Source of the DNA: Lyophyllum atratum
Taxonomy: Eukaryota > Basidiomycota > Agaricomycetes > Agaricales > Lyophyllaceae
Reading direction: 5' to 3'
NCBI GenBank assembly: GCA_014905825.1
Contig: JACGCN010000016.1
Span: forward strand, 930,001-994,000
DNA length: 64,000 nucleotides
The notes beneath the pieces were generated by a model that saw only the letters and a program-made list of their open reading frames with translations, did not search any database and was not told the DNA's origin. The position numbers and the translations under genes were made by a program. Of the stretch, positions 10,092 through 22,443 are shown piece by piece. Position 1 is the first letter of the stretch; each line of letters opens with the position of its first letter.

Positions 10092-12823
10092 TCACGCGTC
10101 GAGGAGTTCCTTCTGCATGTCCGCGAACGTGGCACCACCGACGCCCATGAGCCCCAGCTGGGCGACACAAACGGAGGTTTGACGATATATCGTCTCCAGC
10201 ATGGGGTTAGGTGGCCGCCCTTGAGATTCTGTACAACCGCAGAACAAACACTCAGCATAATAAGCGAGGGCACGATAGGAAAGACGTACTCAGAATGGCC
10301 TGGTTTACCTCATTCGCAAGAGCGATCCTCGCGTCATTGCAAACAACCTCCGTCACAACCCCACCAGCCGTCAACGGATCCTCCCAAGCAACGATAGCAA
10401 ACGTCCGCTTGAAGATCTGCTTCACTTCCGGCCTCGCGTCGTCTTTGTACTCATTCGACAGCGTCTGTCCATACGCAATGGCCTGGTGGAGGGACGATTC
10501 GTACTGGGCCAGGGTGCTGCCCAGTAACCCCACTCCATCCGGCGGGGACGCCGAGCTCCGCCGCCGCCCGCCGCAGACGGGGATGACCGCAGGGCTAAAC
10601 CCGTTGGTAGTCGCAGAATGGGGCGACGAAACGACGACGTCGTCATCCACATCCATGCCGTCCGCGTACAACCCATCCATCTCTTCAATGATACCATCAT
10701 CGTGGGTGGCTCCCATGCCTACCCCAGAAGCCCCAGTGCCGAGCTTCATCTTCTTCTTCAGCTCCGCCGCCTCCAGGATGAGCTCGACAAACTTCCGACA
10801 TCGTAATTTGAAGAGCATCAGACCCTCCTCAGCTTCCAGGACCGTCGAATAATGTGCCCTGGTCTCCACAATGGCCATGTCGATGTCACCCGCGATGACG
10901 GCTTTGACGATCTTCGTTCGGCGTTCCATGTCGCTCGCGGTAGCATCTACAGAATCTCCCTCCTCCTGTGACGCGAGCATGTCTATATCACGGTCCTCAG
11001 TAGCCGCGGCCGATGCGCCAAAAGGTTGCGGCGGCTGCATTTCGATTTCCCGCTGCTTCTGGAAAGCCCGCACCGTCTTGACGTATCCGTGATGTTCAAG
11101 GTACGATAGAACAAGTTTATTTATCACGTCCTTGGTGTGTGCCTCCGACAACGGGCCTTTGGCAGGTGGAGCGGTGGGACTCTGCTCTACAGAGCAAATG
11201 CCCAGCAGCGACGAGTCCAGAGGGGTGTTGAGGATCTTTGCCCATACTTGGTTGCGCTTTTGTAGAACATAGAAATCGATATCGAACTTGAAGGGCTCGT
11301 GGCCAAAATTCACGCGAACAGCTTCACCGGAATGTCGTAGGCCGATCGAGGGATAGATATCAATGTCTCTACCGATACCTTCAAAGACGGGGCCTGCGAA
11401 GATCAAATGATGCAAGTAAGTGGAGTGGTCAGCGGATGGATAGAAAGCCATACCAATGAGCGCGCCATTTTTAGTGAAGAAAGCCCTGTGGGTCGTAAAA
11501 TCAATTCCGCAGCCAATGATGTCCCCAGCTAGAATTCAATATTGTCAGAATTTGGTTTAGAAGGAAGCAAAACCAATGATTACTTCCGAAAGTAGGGCCG
11601 TATTTAGTGCCCTGCTTCTCCGCTGCAAAGGAACAACCATCATCTCCGTGATATCCCCAGGAATTGGGCTCCCAACCAGGAAGACGAGATAATTTGACTT
11701 CACGGCCAGCAAATCTAGAACAGAGAATGAGTCAGGATGTAGACCATGAGCTGCGCAGCTACAAACCCTATGCTGATGTGACTGTTGGAATAGGTCAGTC
11801 ACTAAGGATCATACATGCCGTAAATCGTTCAAAGATGACGTACCCTTTCTGACCTTTGCTAATGATCTCTACTTCATAATAATAGATCCCGCATGCGGCA
11901 GGAATGGGATGAACAGTTCGAGCAGCGGCCGCATCTCTGTCACCACTACATGATGCGCCTTGAAGGAACACGGGTTAAGCTTATGACATACAGAGTAATG
12001 TTATATGAATGGACGAACCGTGGTAGGTCAGATCCCTGCCATCCCCAGATACACTCAACAAAGCATGACGGAACTGATCACTCCAGCGTGTAGGAAGCCT
12101 CAATATTTGCTCCTGTGAAAGAGTAGGCAGAGGAGCGGATACAGACGGGAACTCTCGCGGGGGACTAACGTTACTTTCTTCATCGCTATCCGTCGAGGGA
12201 GATGTGACTGCAGACGACGACATCTGGGGCTCGTGCATGGAGGGCTCGGTTTTACGGCTAGGAGGAAGGGTAGGAGGAGAGTCTGTTTGCAGCATGTGCC
12301 TTAAAGCGGAATATTCAAGATACGTTGGGCGAGGGAATGAGACAGGTGGGTGGGGGCCTGGGAGCGCGTGACCAGTTACGGGCCTCTGGGCACTGATGCC
12401 TCTGCCGCTTGCACCACTGACTCTGCGCGTACGTGATGGAGAAGTTGAGGGAAGACATGCCGCATCCACACTGCGTGATCCTTCTCCACCTACACGGACT
12501 ACCCTCGGTTCGTATGTGGATGGCGCTCGAAAGGACCCTCTCCCTGGGCCGCTACCTAGAGTCATGGATCGGGCAGTAGGCCTGGGAGGGGATGTGGCTA
12601 TTGCAGTGCTGCTGCTGCCGCGGGAACCGTATGAGACACCAAGTCCTCTGTGGTCGTCAATGGTACTTGAGCGGAATGGGATGGAAGTGCTGGAAATACG
12701 GGGCCTTGTCGGCGCTGCAAATGGAATAGAAATGACATTCTCGATGTTTCTGGACGGCGAAAGAGAGGCAGAACTCCTGGGTCCGATGGGAATGCTCGCA
12801 GACCTGGTTGGCCTTGTGGTCAT
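10092..12823 (-). CDS. VID30: Vid30/Gid1 (RanBPM-like) subunit of the GID/CTLH ubiquitin ligase
   Basis: Seven exons: 12019-12823, 11844-11958, 11767-11781 (15 nt), 11584-11714, 11454-11528, 10290-11393 and 10092-10228, about 793 aa. The order is a Ser/Pro-rich N-terminus; a SPRY domain (GIYYYEVEI..., [41 protein letters not shown]-like IYPSIGLR); LisH ([19 protein letters not shown]); CTLH; and CRA, ending in [14 protein letters not shown]. This is exactly the Gid1/RanBPM architecture. In yeast Gid1 is the scaffold and substrate-receptor platform of the ligase that degrades gluconeogenic enzymes. The 15-nt exon encodes HISI inside the SPRY core and is required by homology. An in-frame Met lies at 12844, but the TATA element at 12874-12882 makes 12823 the likelier start. 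Confidence 0.93.
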
Positions 12824-12873
12824 GGCGGACAAAGGATAGCGCACGCAGGGCGCTGAGTTCTGGACACGTTGGG

Positions 12874-12882
12874 TTTATAAAA
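12874..12882 (-). promoter_or_regulatory. TATA box of VID30
   Basis: Minus strand reads CTTTTATAAACC. It lies 50-60 bp upstream of the Met at 12823 and only about 30 bp upstream of the one at 12844, which supports the shorter protein. Confidence 0.4.
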
Positions 12883-13047
12883 GGATGGGAATTGTTGATG
12901 AGAGATCAGAAGAGAACAGTGATGAGAAGAGAAAGAGATGCACAGACGTCCAAGGACGGCGACGCTGGTAGCACGGGACCCATAATTGGTCACGACTGTC
13001 ACGCAACACCAAGTCTTACGCGTTCATCACCTTCCACAATAACCACC

Positions 13048-13659
13048 ATGGTACTCTCCTCCTTCTCATAACCCACTCACCGCTGACCTGCACTAGGATC
13101 CTTCACACAGAATCGTACCTGCCAGCGGCACAAAGTCTGCGTCGATCCAGGACACCGCGAACAGTCTCGGCCTGCACGATACCCTTCGACATGGACCCCG
13201 CAGCCTTGCTGCCGAAGTACGGACAGAGGGAGGCCTCAAAGGTCGTCTGGAGAACGTGAGCAGATCTCTCGGTGTTTTGGCCTCTCGCTGACCGTGCTCT
13301 AGTGGGAGGCGACGCAAGATAACGCCAAACTCACCCTCCAACGGAACATCTACGGCATGCATGCGCCCATGCGCCGTCTGATGGAGCGCAAGATCGTTTC
13401 ACAATCCGTGGGTGGCGCCATTCCACGTCTCGCTTCAGTTCTAAACGCGATCTTCATAGAGCCCATTCATGTCCACAATGTCGCCCTCAAACCTCCACAT
13501 GGACATCCTGATGGGGCGCGACGAAATCATAGAGCCTGCAGACATCTTTTTGGGTAAATACATCTATCTATATCGATTTCTGCTTCTGACTTCCTTTCAG
13601 GCATGGAGACAGGCCCCTCACTAGATATTCACGAAGAGCTGAGGAAGCGAGGCATGTAA
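13048..13659 (+). CDS. UMP1: Proteasome maturation factor Ump1
   Basis: Five exons: 13048-13050 (ATG only), 13097-13255, 13303-13407, 13460-13553 and 13601-13659, 139 aa. Ump1/POMP is the chaperone that joins half-proteasomes and is degraded as the first substrate of the new 20S particle. Recognised parts: GLHDTLRHGPRSL, then NAKLTLQRNIYGMHAPMRRL-MERKIVSQ (the conserved central block), and PSNLHMDILMGRDE...EPADIFLGMETGP near the C-terminus. The intron at 13408-13459 (GTGGGT...ATAG) is needed to keep frame between MERKIVSQS and SPFMSTMSPSNLH. The first intron starts directly after the ATG, as in the copper-fist gene of this window. The gene diverges from VID30, another ubiquitin-proteasome component, and converges with the FAD protein gene. 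Confidence 0.93.
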
Positions 13660-13735
13660 GCTACCTGTATAATGACATTACCATCGCACCACTACCTTCA
13701 CACATTGCAAACTTCAAAAACATATTTTCGTAAGT

Positions 13736-15539
13736 CTACCACGGAGAGCGCGTCGGTTCCACACCCTCGGATATACAAACGCCATGTTCAACAACAGTCC
13801 TGGCGCTCACCACACACCCCTCCAGCAACGGAATGCCAACATAAGCAAAAGACCCACATATCCACAACCCCGGACCCGGCACCCCCGACAGCCTCCCAGC
13901 GCCCTGTAACTCTCCTATACGAGGTCGTCCCTGACCCGCACATTGCCACCACCTCCGTCCTTCCTCTCTATACAGTCCCTTCAACGCCTCCTTCGATTTC
14001 ACCGTCAACACGGCGCGCTCCAACTTCGCAACACTCAACACGCTGTCCTCCTTCGGTGGTATAATTGGATTTGTCGTTTGGTAAACCGCGGGTAAATGGC
14101 TTGGGTATCCTTTGGGTGGCCGTAGCACATGTGTAGCCATAGTGTACGATGATGGAACCGTTGTCGAGCTCCAGCTTTTTTCCTGGGGAACCGCCGGATC
14201 CCTGTCGATGCATATTAGGTTCAGTTCGCGTCGATCGCTGGGGTGGTCAGGCAACAGCGTCGAATCAGTATGGTTAACGACGACGGTGGCGACGTATTCG
14301 AAAGCCTGCAAGCACTGTATTTGCGCTTCCACTGCCTGGCGTTTTTGGTTGTAAGGCTTCAGAGAATTCCGGTATGATGTCAGTAATGGGATCGCATGTG
14401 TTGCTTGGGTAGCGAAGATTATATGGTGGAATCCGGTATGAGTAACAGATCCCTGGGGGGTATCACAGTGAATAACAGCGAGATGTGGGTCCTGCGGGTC
14501 GGGGGATATCGATGATATGGTTGCAGATAGGTGGATATTTTGGGCGGTCGAGGTCAACTTCGAAACGACTTCTTGGACTCCGTTCACTACCACGTAGTGA
14601 TGTGTGCCGAGGGTAAGCCAAATGTAATCTGCGTCGGCGCGTCAGAATAATAGGACAACATAAGTCGAATACCAGAACGAACCAAGAAACTCCTCGACTG
14701 GATGTCGAAGAACATCCTCCTCGGGCGCCGTACACACCGCGGAGAACAACGGAAGGAGAACAGTGTGGGTATAGTCCCTCCAAACGAAATCCATCCCAGT
14801 CCACCTCGCAAACACGCCCGTCGGCACAGTCCGCTCCGCCCATTCCTCAAACGTCATCTTCTCCGATGCTCGCGTCCTCGAAAACGGCAACACATATAGA
14901 ATCATCCGCAGGTAGCATATCGCAAGGTGCATCGTCACGAGGACAAAGATCCCCATAGTCCACGCTCTCGTCGCCCCACGAACAAGCAAGCCCCGTCCTT
15001 TCGTGCGTCGATACGGTTCGTCCAATATCGACGGCATGCTCAGCCCACTACGCCCAGACGCCCCGTTATATATCATCGTCGCGTTTATCTGCCTCTCTTG
15101 CGTACGCGACGGCGGCGTGAGCAGTGAAAAAGAGTAAGAAAAGTCGGCTTCGCGAAATGCGACTCCGAGTCGTTTGTACAGTGCGATAAGCTGTGGGTAG
15201 TACCCTGTCCAAGGGGTGGTAAGTACAGGAACAGATGGAAAAAAAGGCAAGGATTGCACCTCCTTGAAAAGACCTCATGGGCACGTCCACCCTCCACGAA
15301 TCCTCACCGCGCGCACCAAAAGCTGGTAACGAAATGGACGAGCAGTCCATTCCCACTCCGGGCGCCTATGCCATATCCCTGATTAGCTACTTGACCATGC
15401 TAAGCCTTGCCCGACCCACCTTTTCGAACAAATGCACATCAAAGTCGACCTCGGTCTCCTGAGCAGATAGTAGGTATGCGGCGGTCAGACCAGCCAAGCC
15501 GCTCCCGACGATGGCAACTTTGACTTGACGTTGAGCCAT
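13736..15539 (-). CDS. FAD-dependent amine-oxidase-like oxidoreductase
   Basis: Four exons: 15420-15539, 15260-15365, 14683-15204 and 13736-14628, 546 aa. The N-terminus VKVAIVGSGLAGLTAAYLLS is a Rossmann GxGxxG dinucleotide-binding motif, followed by an acidic strand end (VDFDVHLFEK). The architecture is that of predicted NAD/FAD-binding proteins related to flavin amine oxidases. A hydrophobic segment near residue 160 (MGIFVLVTMHLAICYLRMIL) probably associates with a membrane. The C-terminal GLWICGSFAYVGIPLLEGCVVSAR resembles the FAD-closing motif, in which a Gly-rich strand leads into a helix of the type EGAxxSG. The substrate is unknown. The gene ends about 75 bp from UMP1 in convergent orientation. 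The family call rests on the two FAD motifs and the overall layout; a more exact reaction cannot be given. Confidence 0.8.
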
Positions 15540-18500
15540 GGGTGGAGTTGTTTTATATGGTTCGGAAGATTCTGCCCCACTTAATGAAACGAGCGCGGAC
15601 CTGGGGAAACGGGATGTGGGCTCATACGCGGAAGACAGGGGGTATTTAAATGAAGATTGGAGCTGACAGGTAGGGTGTTGTATTGAGGTTCTCACGTCCG
15701 GCTCACGCGCTCACGGGCTCCATACATACTTACGTTTACTTTTGGTCTACTTAGCGTCTGCATTGAGCTTTCGCATGAATGGTACTTATCTTTAGGTCCA
15801 GTTTACACCTGGTGGGGATAAGCGGTGGATAACTCGAGATCCTGATTGCCAAGACAGCGCTATTTTGTACCGAAAAATGTTGGACATGACAGTTGTTGGT
15901 AAGTGAACATACCATACACGTGACAAAATGGTTCGCTGCTCGATTGCAAGTCAGAATCGGCCATTGGAGAGGGAAAGAACGTCTATATATGATAGAGAGC
16001 CATAACGAGCGTAGAATTATCTCTTGGAGCAGATATAACGGGAGAAGCGTCCAGTCGTTGGCTCATCGATCGCAGGGGACGCCATCGTCGATGGACGTCG
16101 GCAGCGATACTCCTACAAACCAGGAGCTCGCCAGTTCATGGCCCACTATCGTCCTGAGCATCCGTGCTGATTCTAGCACACCTAGACGGAGAGTCACGGC
16201 AGGCATAGTGCTTTTCCAACATTGACACCTGTCGGCTCGTTCCGAAGGGGACAGCAGCATCACCCATACCAATTCAATGGATCGCGATCGAGTCTCGTGC
16301 CACGAAGGGTGAATGTAAGCAAGGAAGCAAGAGTGAGAAAACATCGAGGTCCTTGCTGCATGTCTCTTTGTAATTGGCATCGTCGCGTGCGCAACCTCTG
16401 GAGGTTTCTAATCGAGTCATGTGCGATCTTGGTAATTTCAGGGACTGAACCGCCTTAGGCTTGTGCGAGTTTCCCGTGGGTGATCATATTCATAGTTCAC
16501 CGTCCTGTGGCGCGTAATCCTCAGTCAGCGAAGGGGAAAAGAGTGGTCGTATGAGCCTCCTGACCTTCATTTCTTGTGGACATCTCGAGCGTATGAGGTT
16601 AATGCGGTTGCCAGAGTACAGACGGTGATCTTGACCAGATGCCAGTGGATGACTGTATCTTTTCCCATGTTGCTTGTTAACACGATTAGACCAGAGGTGT
16701 GGCAAGCGGGAAAATGACATGCCTGTCACTCGCAGGGTGACCAAAGCTTTCCTCGATGCCTGTGAAGCTCGTTTGGTCGTAGCCATTCCATAGAGGTATT
16801 CGAGGGAGTTCAAATCTATAAGTGTGGCGTGGAAGATGAGTTTTCGTTTGTTATTTTGATGGATGGGACATAAGAGGTTATGGTACGCAGCCGCCCAAGG
16901 GACTCGAGTGGGGGTAGCTATGCTGTTAACCACGACAAAAATCTGCCGTTCTGGCCTTGAGAGTGAGCAAGACTGGCTGTGCTAGAACTTTTTTTGTTTG
17001 GCGGTTGCGTAGGCGGGTGGGGACAGACTCCTATAACGGTACAAATTTCGAAGCGTGGCGCGCGTTGAGATAATACAAGAGCAGGTGAACATGGAGGTTC
17101 TGGTGGGGGCGAGAGGCGTATAAGGCTGCAGCCTGGATGTGACCATGTAGAAATATTGTCTTGCGCTAGAGCTGGTGAACGGGGTGATTGGAGGCTGCTC
17201 CGTCGGCGGGCCTATGGATTTTGGAGGAGGATAACCATCTAGGATCGAGCGGAATCTGCTCCTTCTCATCGTCGAGCGGAAATCGAAGGCATCACTGCCA
17301 TGACGGGCAATTTCCAATTGGTGATGCGTGAGTGTCTACTAGATGTTGTATCGGCGGTGTGCTTTTGAGGACCCGGTATAGGAGTAATTTTAATGGCAAG
17401 TATTCCCTGGGCTGCGAGAAAACAGAACCTGTGCTGGTCGGTTGGCTGGAGTGTCGGCGGGGATAGACAATGGTGGCAGTCTATATCGCTTGTCTCAATT
17501 TGAATTGGCCAACGGAGGTCTCACCGGGCTTTCAAAAATCAAACTCCAAAATTACCGCACGCCTGTTCTTGCCGTTTCTTGCCTTCCATAATCTTGCTAC
17601 CCACGCGAGCGACTTCCAGCATCTCTGGCGGATGAATGGACATGGCGGACAGGCCACAGGAATCTATATTTCTTCATCCTTGCATTCAGAGGAGCGAGGC
17701 GATATAAAATCACACCGCTAGCCAACGTTCGGTTGCATCAGTCCAGGTCTTCAGTGCAACGCCTCTTGAAGTCTTGTATGCGGAAGGCGGATATCTTCGT
17801 AGACTCTTCGGCGGAGGGATGCGGAGAAATTCACGACGGTTACGACGGACACTCAAGGTCGATATGCAAGGAATAAAAAATCGCAGCTTTATTTTCCGAT
17901 GGGGGCGTCCTCGACTAGCTGTCTGGGACAATGAAGAGGATATTGAAGGGCCAGGGTTGAAGGGGGCGATGGAATGCAGAGTTGGAAACTAGTCCTGGTG
18001 TGTCGATGGCCAATTCGGTGCGTGCAGCCGCCATTCTGCAACGAGAAACTTCGAGCTAAGGCTCCTCAATTCATTATAAAACAGGGCGAGTGGCCACCAT
18101 CCACAGGCGAGTCCACGGACGACCCGACCATCTGAGGCATCTCGAGGAGCGTCCGCCAGAACCAACGGCTAGAAAATTCATTTACCCTTCTCTTCGGACA
18201 CCTCCTATTGGCGGACGCGGTTTTCAGACCTTGTGCATTTGTTCGCCCAGGATCCAGCGTCAGCATTCTCTGAGCAAGAGATCTTGGTCCAAAATGCATT
18301 CCTAGCGAGCACAGCGTCGGTTCACATCCAAAACTACAGTCAAGTCATACGGTCTTCAGTCTTGCTTTTTGAGGTATGTCATTTTACAATCTTGATTCTA
18401 GCCGTTGGGTTGAGGGACTTCGTCTTGCTCCAGGCGACTGTCTGGAAGGTTCTTGTGTCTTGGGCCTTGAGGTCTCTTGGGGACAACTTGAGGTCGCTGT

Positions 18501-19514
18501 GGATGACTTGCGCGTATGCTGATCTAAAATCTCATTCAGGTGGTGGAGATGCTACCTGCCGTTATTCATTGCGCAAGACTTGTCAGTGTGGTTCGAATCA
18601 AAGGGGCTCCTCTTGACTCACAAGGACTTTGTACTCATGTGACTGTCAGGACCCCGACAGTCACGCTTTCCATATTAGGAAAGCGGGCGGCATCTGGCGG
18701 CGCTCGCTCACAGGCCTCAGAGCTGATGTGTCGATGAAGGGAAAGACATGCCACAGGTGGATCCATGGCTTTCGAAGGGAACTTGGATGATTTAGACGAG
18801 GAACAGATGCCATAGCTCGCGGCGTTGCTCAAAAGTCACAGGAATGGTCGAACACCAACCCTCCACAGGCGAGGGAATTCTCATACATGCATTTGTCGTA
18901 CAGCTTGGGTGGTTGCATACGGCAGCTGCGGGCTACGAGAGTACAAGGCACACTCTAGATCCCCGGAGTTCGATGTCGGACGGCAACTCTAGCTCCAGAT
19001 GAATGAGATGGAACCGTGTGTCGTGGGCAAGTCCCGCCCCATGGTCCTTCTGTCCGTCCATGGGCTAAGCACCTGTGGATTGTTCTTGCGTTGCCCAGAT
19101 GTGCCGATGTCGATCGTTCCTAGACGCCGCGCTCAGAATTCTGGAAGCACAAAGCTAGAGTTCTAGGTGCTCGTCACGGTCCTTCTCTGCTGCGGTTCTG
19201 TGAGCTGTTAATCCTGGTGCTTGATCAGTCTCGTCGGCTCTGCACCTTGCGTTGGGAATTTCAGCGTCGATCACATACGAGACGGAAGCAAATCGTCAAT
19301 TGCCGTCGATCGTGAGACGAGTTTGCGTCACGCAGCTCAAGAGAATTCGTTGATATGGATGTCGTAAAACACCGTATATTGACCCTCAATTTTCTAACCC
19401 TCTTTTATGGCTAAGTCTCTCCTGGGCCTTTTAAATGTGCAGTAGCCCTTTCTCCGCTTCTTCCATCCTTTTCCTCCCTTCCACCATCACCACCGTTCAA
19501 GTTGAGGCTGTATC
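15540..19514. other. Gene-free region of about 4 kb
   Basis: No ORF here shows conserved motifs, a plausible exon chain or a supported product. The longest open frames (16490-16933 minus, 16982-17317 minus, 15893-16225 plus) give low-complexity or patternless translations. The first 100-200 bp should hold the promoter of the FAD protein gene (a TTTAAATA element near 15641 on the minus strand). The last 100 bp hold a CT-rich promoter-like tract and TTTTAAA near 19427, just upstream of the small gene at 19515. The rest could be a long regulatory region or encode non-coding RNA; sequence alone does not show which. Confidence 0.5.
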
Positions 19515-20065
19515 ATGTCGTTCGACGACTTAGATAACCACCTCCCACTCCTTGCTATTGAATCAAAACCGCAGCGTCTCTCGGCCGCCCCGAATTTCAT
19601 TCCTTTAGTACACACAAGAATATCCACTTCTCGACGTCGGAACAGGCCCACTCCATATCCACAACCTCAACACTCCTTATACCAACTTAACATAACATAT
19701 CTGGTGAGCATATCATCCAACGCCGATATTCTTGATAACTTACAACACTTGAAGGATCCTGTAAGAGTCCAAGAACTGGTTGAAATAGTCAGGCCCCGTG
19801 TACGTCTATTTCTGGTAAAATAGTTCTTCTCTCTGTTCAACCACACTCAGTCTCCGAGACACGCCCTTGCGGCTGTCCTAGAGCCTCCTCCACGCGGCTT
19901 GCACGTTGAAGCATTGAGAGCGAACGGAAATATAAACCGCAGACCAGTCCACTGGGTTCTTGCCATCATCATTGTGCGTCCATGTTTCAGCAGCCCACTT
20001 TTTATTATAACCATTCCTTCTAGGACCTTGTGGAGACAGTAACACGAGTCCTCCAGAGGGTCTGA
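19515..20065 (+). CDS. Small orphan protein, function unknown
   Basis: Three exons: 19515-19799, 19851-19973 and 20024-20065. Both introns are GT-AG and keep frame, giving 149 aa. I do not recognise the protein. The N-terminus MSFDDLDNHLPLLAIESKP is acidic, the middle is basic and proline-rich (STSRRRNRPTPYPQPQ), and the C-terminus looks helical (HWVLAIIIDLVETVTRVLQRV), possibly amphipathic. No signal peptide is obvious. An in-frame 51-nt segment starting at 19703 (GTGAGC...AAG) could be an alternative or retained intron, because removing it also keeps frame. Support for a real gene: a promoter-like CT-rich tract with a TATA-like element upstream, and two good introns that remove stop codons. 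The long empty upstream region is unusual for this gene-dense window. It may be lineage-specific. Confidence 0.55.
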
Positions 20066-20293
20066 TAACAGTCGCCAACGTCAAGCAGAGTTGAATTTAT
20101 GTTTCTTGAGCCCAGCCTTCGTAATTATACACTACAGCATTGTTATATTTTAGACTGTACATTACTTCGACCCGCCTTTTTTGTTTTACTGCCACACACG
20201 TGCTAGCACAGCTCCATCCATCCTCGACGGTGCATCAAAAGGATACAATATACATGGTATAGGATTATATCAGCATGAACGAAGACCAAAAAC

Positions 20294-22187
20294 CTAGTCG
20301 AGACGTCTCCGCTTTTCCCTGTAATCGTCTACCGGACGTTCTCTGGAACGTCTTCTCTCTTTTCCAGCATAATCTCGCCCACCGCCGTAATATGGTGACC
20401 TGGAGCGAGATCTTGAACGAGATCTTCGCCGTGAGCTATGCTTGTCATAGCGTTCCCTTGACCGGTCATGCCATCTTTCACTCTCGCCTCGGCGGCCCTT
20501 AGAGCGATCGTCTCTTTCGGCGCCTCTTGAATGACCATCTCTGGGTTGGTCACGTTCCGTTTTCCACCCTGAATCCCGTCGAGGTGCATCATCTGCGCCA
20601 CGCCACGACCCAGCTTCGGGTGGATTTCCCCATCGTCTGGGGCCAGTAGGGGCCGCATTAGAACCAGTTGCCCCACGTTCTGATAGTGGTCCGGTGTTCT
20701 GTGGGCAGTCTGGCCGTGTGCAGTTAGTAAATGAGGGCCGTAGGTTGCAATACAAAGAGATTCTGACCTTTCTTCAAATGAGGACCGCCACATGTGAAAC
20801 AGCCACCACCGTCAGTGCCTTTTCCGCCTGCTTTGACGGAGCCTGTACCACCAAATCCACCGGTAGTGGCAGTCGTGTCTTGGTCAAGCAAGTGGGTGTA
20901 TTTCGTGCGACTACGCTTGCCGAAGTCCTTGACTTGCATGACTTTCGGGAGGAGAGAAACGTCCACTGCAGACGCGGTCGGAGCTGTATAGTCACGTCTG
21001 GTGAGGATCTCTTGGTCCTTACGATGAGGATTTAATAAAGAGTAGGTTTGCAATCAAGTAAAACAGACACACCTGATGGAAAGCACCCTTATGCCAGTAT
21101 TTCTGCAGGAATCTTTGTTGTCCTTTGGGCTTCTCCTCCCGTAACTTCTGCGCTCTCTTTACATCTTCCTTCATCCGCTGTTCTTCTGGCAAGGCTCTCC
21201 GCCGTTCTACCTCTTCTTGCTCTTCCTCGCGTCGCACTTCCTCCTCCTTCTCCGCCTTAATCCTGCCCAATTCGCGCAGCCGCCAAGCCTCGAACTCAGC
21301 GGTCGGGTCAAGACCATCAGTATCGTCGACGTCATTCACGTCTTCCTCTTTTTCCTCTAAGTAAATCAATTCTGTTAGCGGCGTTGATGGAAAGCAATCA
21401 TGAGGGCATACTTTCCGCCAATTCTCGCTTGATGCTCTCAGCGACCATATCATGACTCTGTTTCCGCCGCTCTTCTGCTTCAAGCTCCCTCTTCTTTGAA
21501 GCTTCTTCCTCGTCCGCCAACGCGTCTTTCTCGGTTATCGTGACTCGAGCACGCCTGGACAAGGTTAAGCATAAGTGTTAAGTTATTGATCCTTGCACGT
21601 ACTTTGGTACGAAGACAGGTCTGAATTTAAGCTGCGGTTTCTCATCTTCTTCAGAGTCCGTTTCGTACTCACTAGACTGTTATGTTTCGCCGTTAATTAG
21701 ATATCGACCACATGTCCTGTAAACATACCTCGTCGGTTTCAACCTTTAGGCGAAGGCCCTGGACTCGATGCTTCTCATCCTCCTCCTCCTCTTCCTCCTC
21801 GGATTCTGCGGGAGTTAACGCATCAATGTAAGCCCTGGAACCCTGGTCGTACTACACACCTTCCTCCTCTTCAAGAACAGTTCGTCCTGACTCTTCCCTG
21901 CCCGCAACGATGACTTTGCCTTCTTTCGATATATTGACATCCTTCAAAGTGACGTTCATTAACTTGGCGGCCGCCCTCACATCTGTCCGCAGCGGCATCT
22001 CCTCCTCCTCCTCTTCAACAATGTCCTGATCACCACCAATAGGCACATCGCCCTCCTCCTCCATTGACAGGGCACCTTCATCTTCGGATTCGGATTCAGC
22101 TTCTGTGACCCCCTTGGGTGCCTTTCCCTTCCAGTAGCGTGCCGCCGGTCTCGCCAATCGAGGAGCTTGCTTCCGTTTCGTTTCCAT
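20294..22187 (-). CDS. MFAP1: MFAP1-family spliceosomal protein
   Basis: Seven exons: 21860-22187, 21729-21805, 21603-21676, 21412-21554, 21073-21356, 20768-21017 and 20294-20709, 523 aa. MFAP1 is a component of the spliceosomal B complex that binds Prp38. The conserved core is strongly charged and helical: [56 protein letters not shown] and [19 protein letters not shown], then [19 protein letters not shown]. After the core comes a zinc-knuckle-like [13 protein letters not shown], then a Gly/Arg/Ser-rich tail with SR dipeptides ([11 protein letters not shown]), a fungal-type extension that suits an RNA-binding splicing factor. Highly acidic N-terminal runs are encoded by exons 1-3. The gene converges with the small orphan gene. 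Confidence 0.93.
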
Positions 22188-22443
22188 TTCGGAGGATGAG
22201 TTCTTGGTGTGACCGCCATGAGTAGAAACACAGGGTCTAAACAGACCAGGATCAAACAGATGCACACAAACGCCGATCAAATTCGATCGGTCAACTGATC
22301 CCTCGTTCGCCACTTCGATACGCGCTCATAGCCTTGATTCACGTCCTTATAGTAATACTCGCATAGAAGTCAGCCAGTCCATGTTATTCCCAGTTGAGCA
22401 ATAAATCATCTCGTGACGCTTAATGTTACACATTGAGCATCCA

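Noticed and set aside
16490..16933. 148-codon minus-strand ORF in the gene-free region
   Set aside because: Translation has no recognisable pattern and no neighbouring exon extends it.
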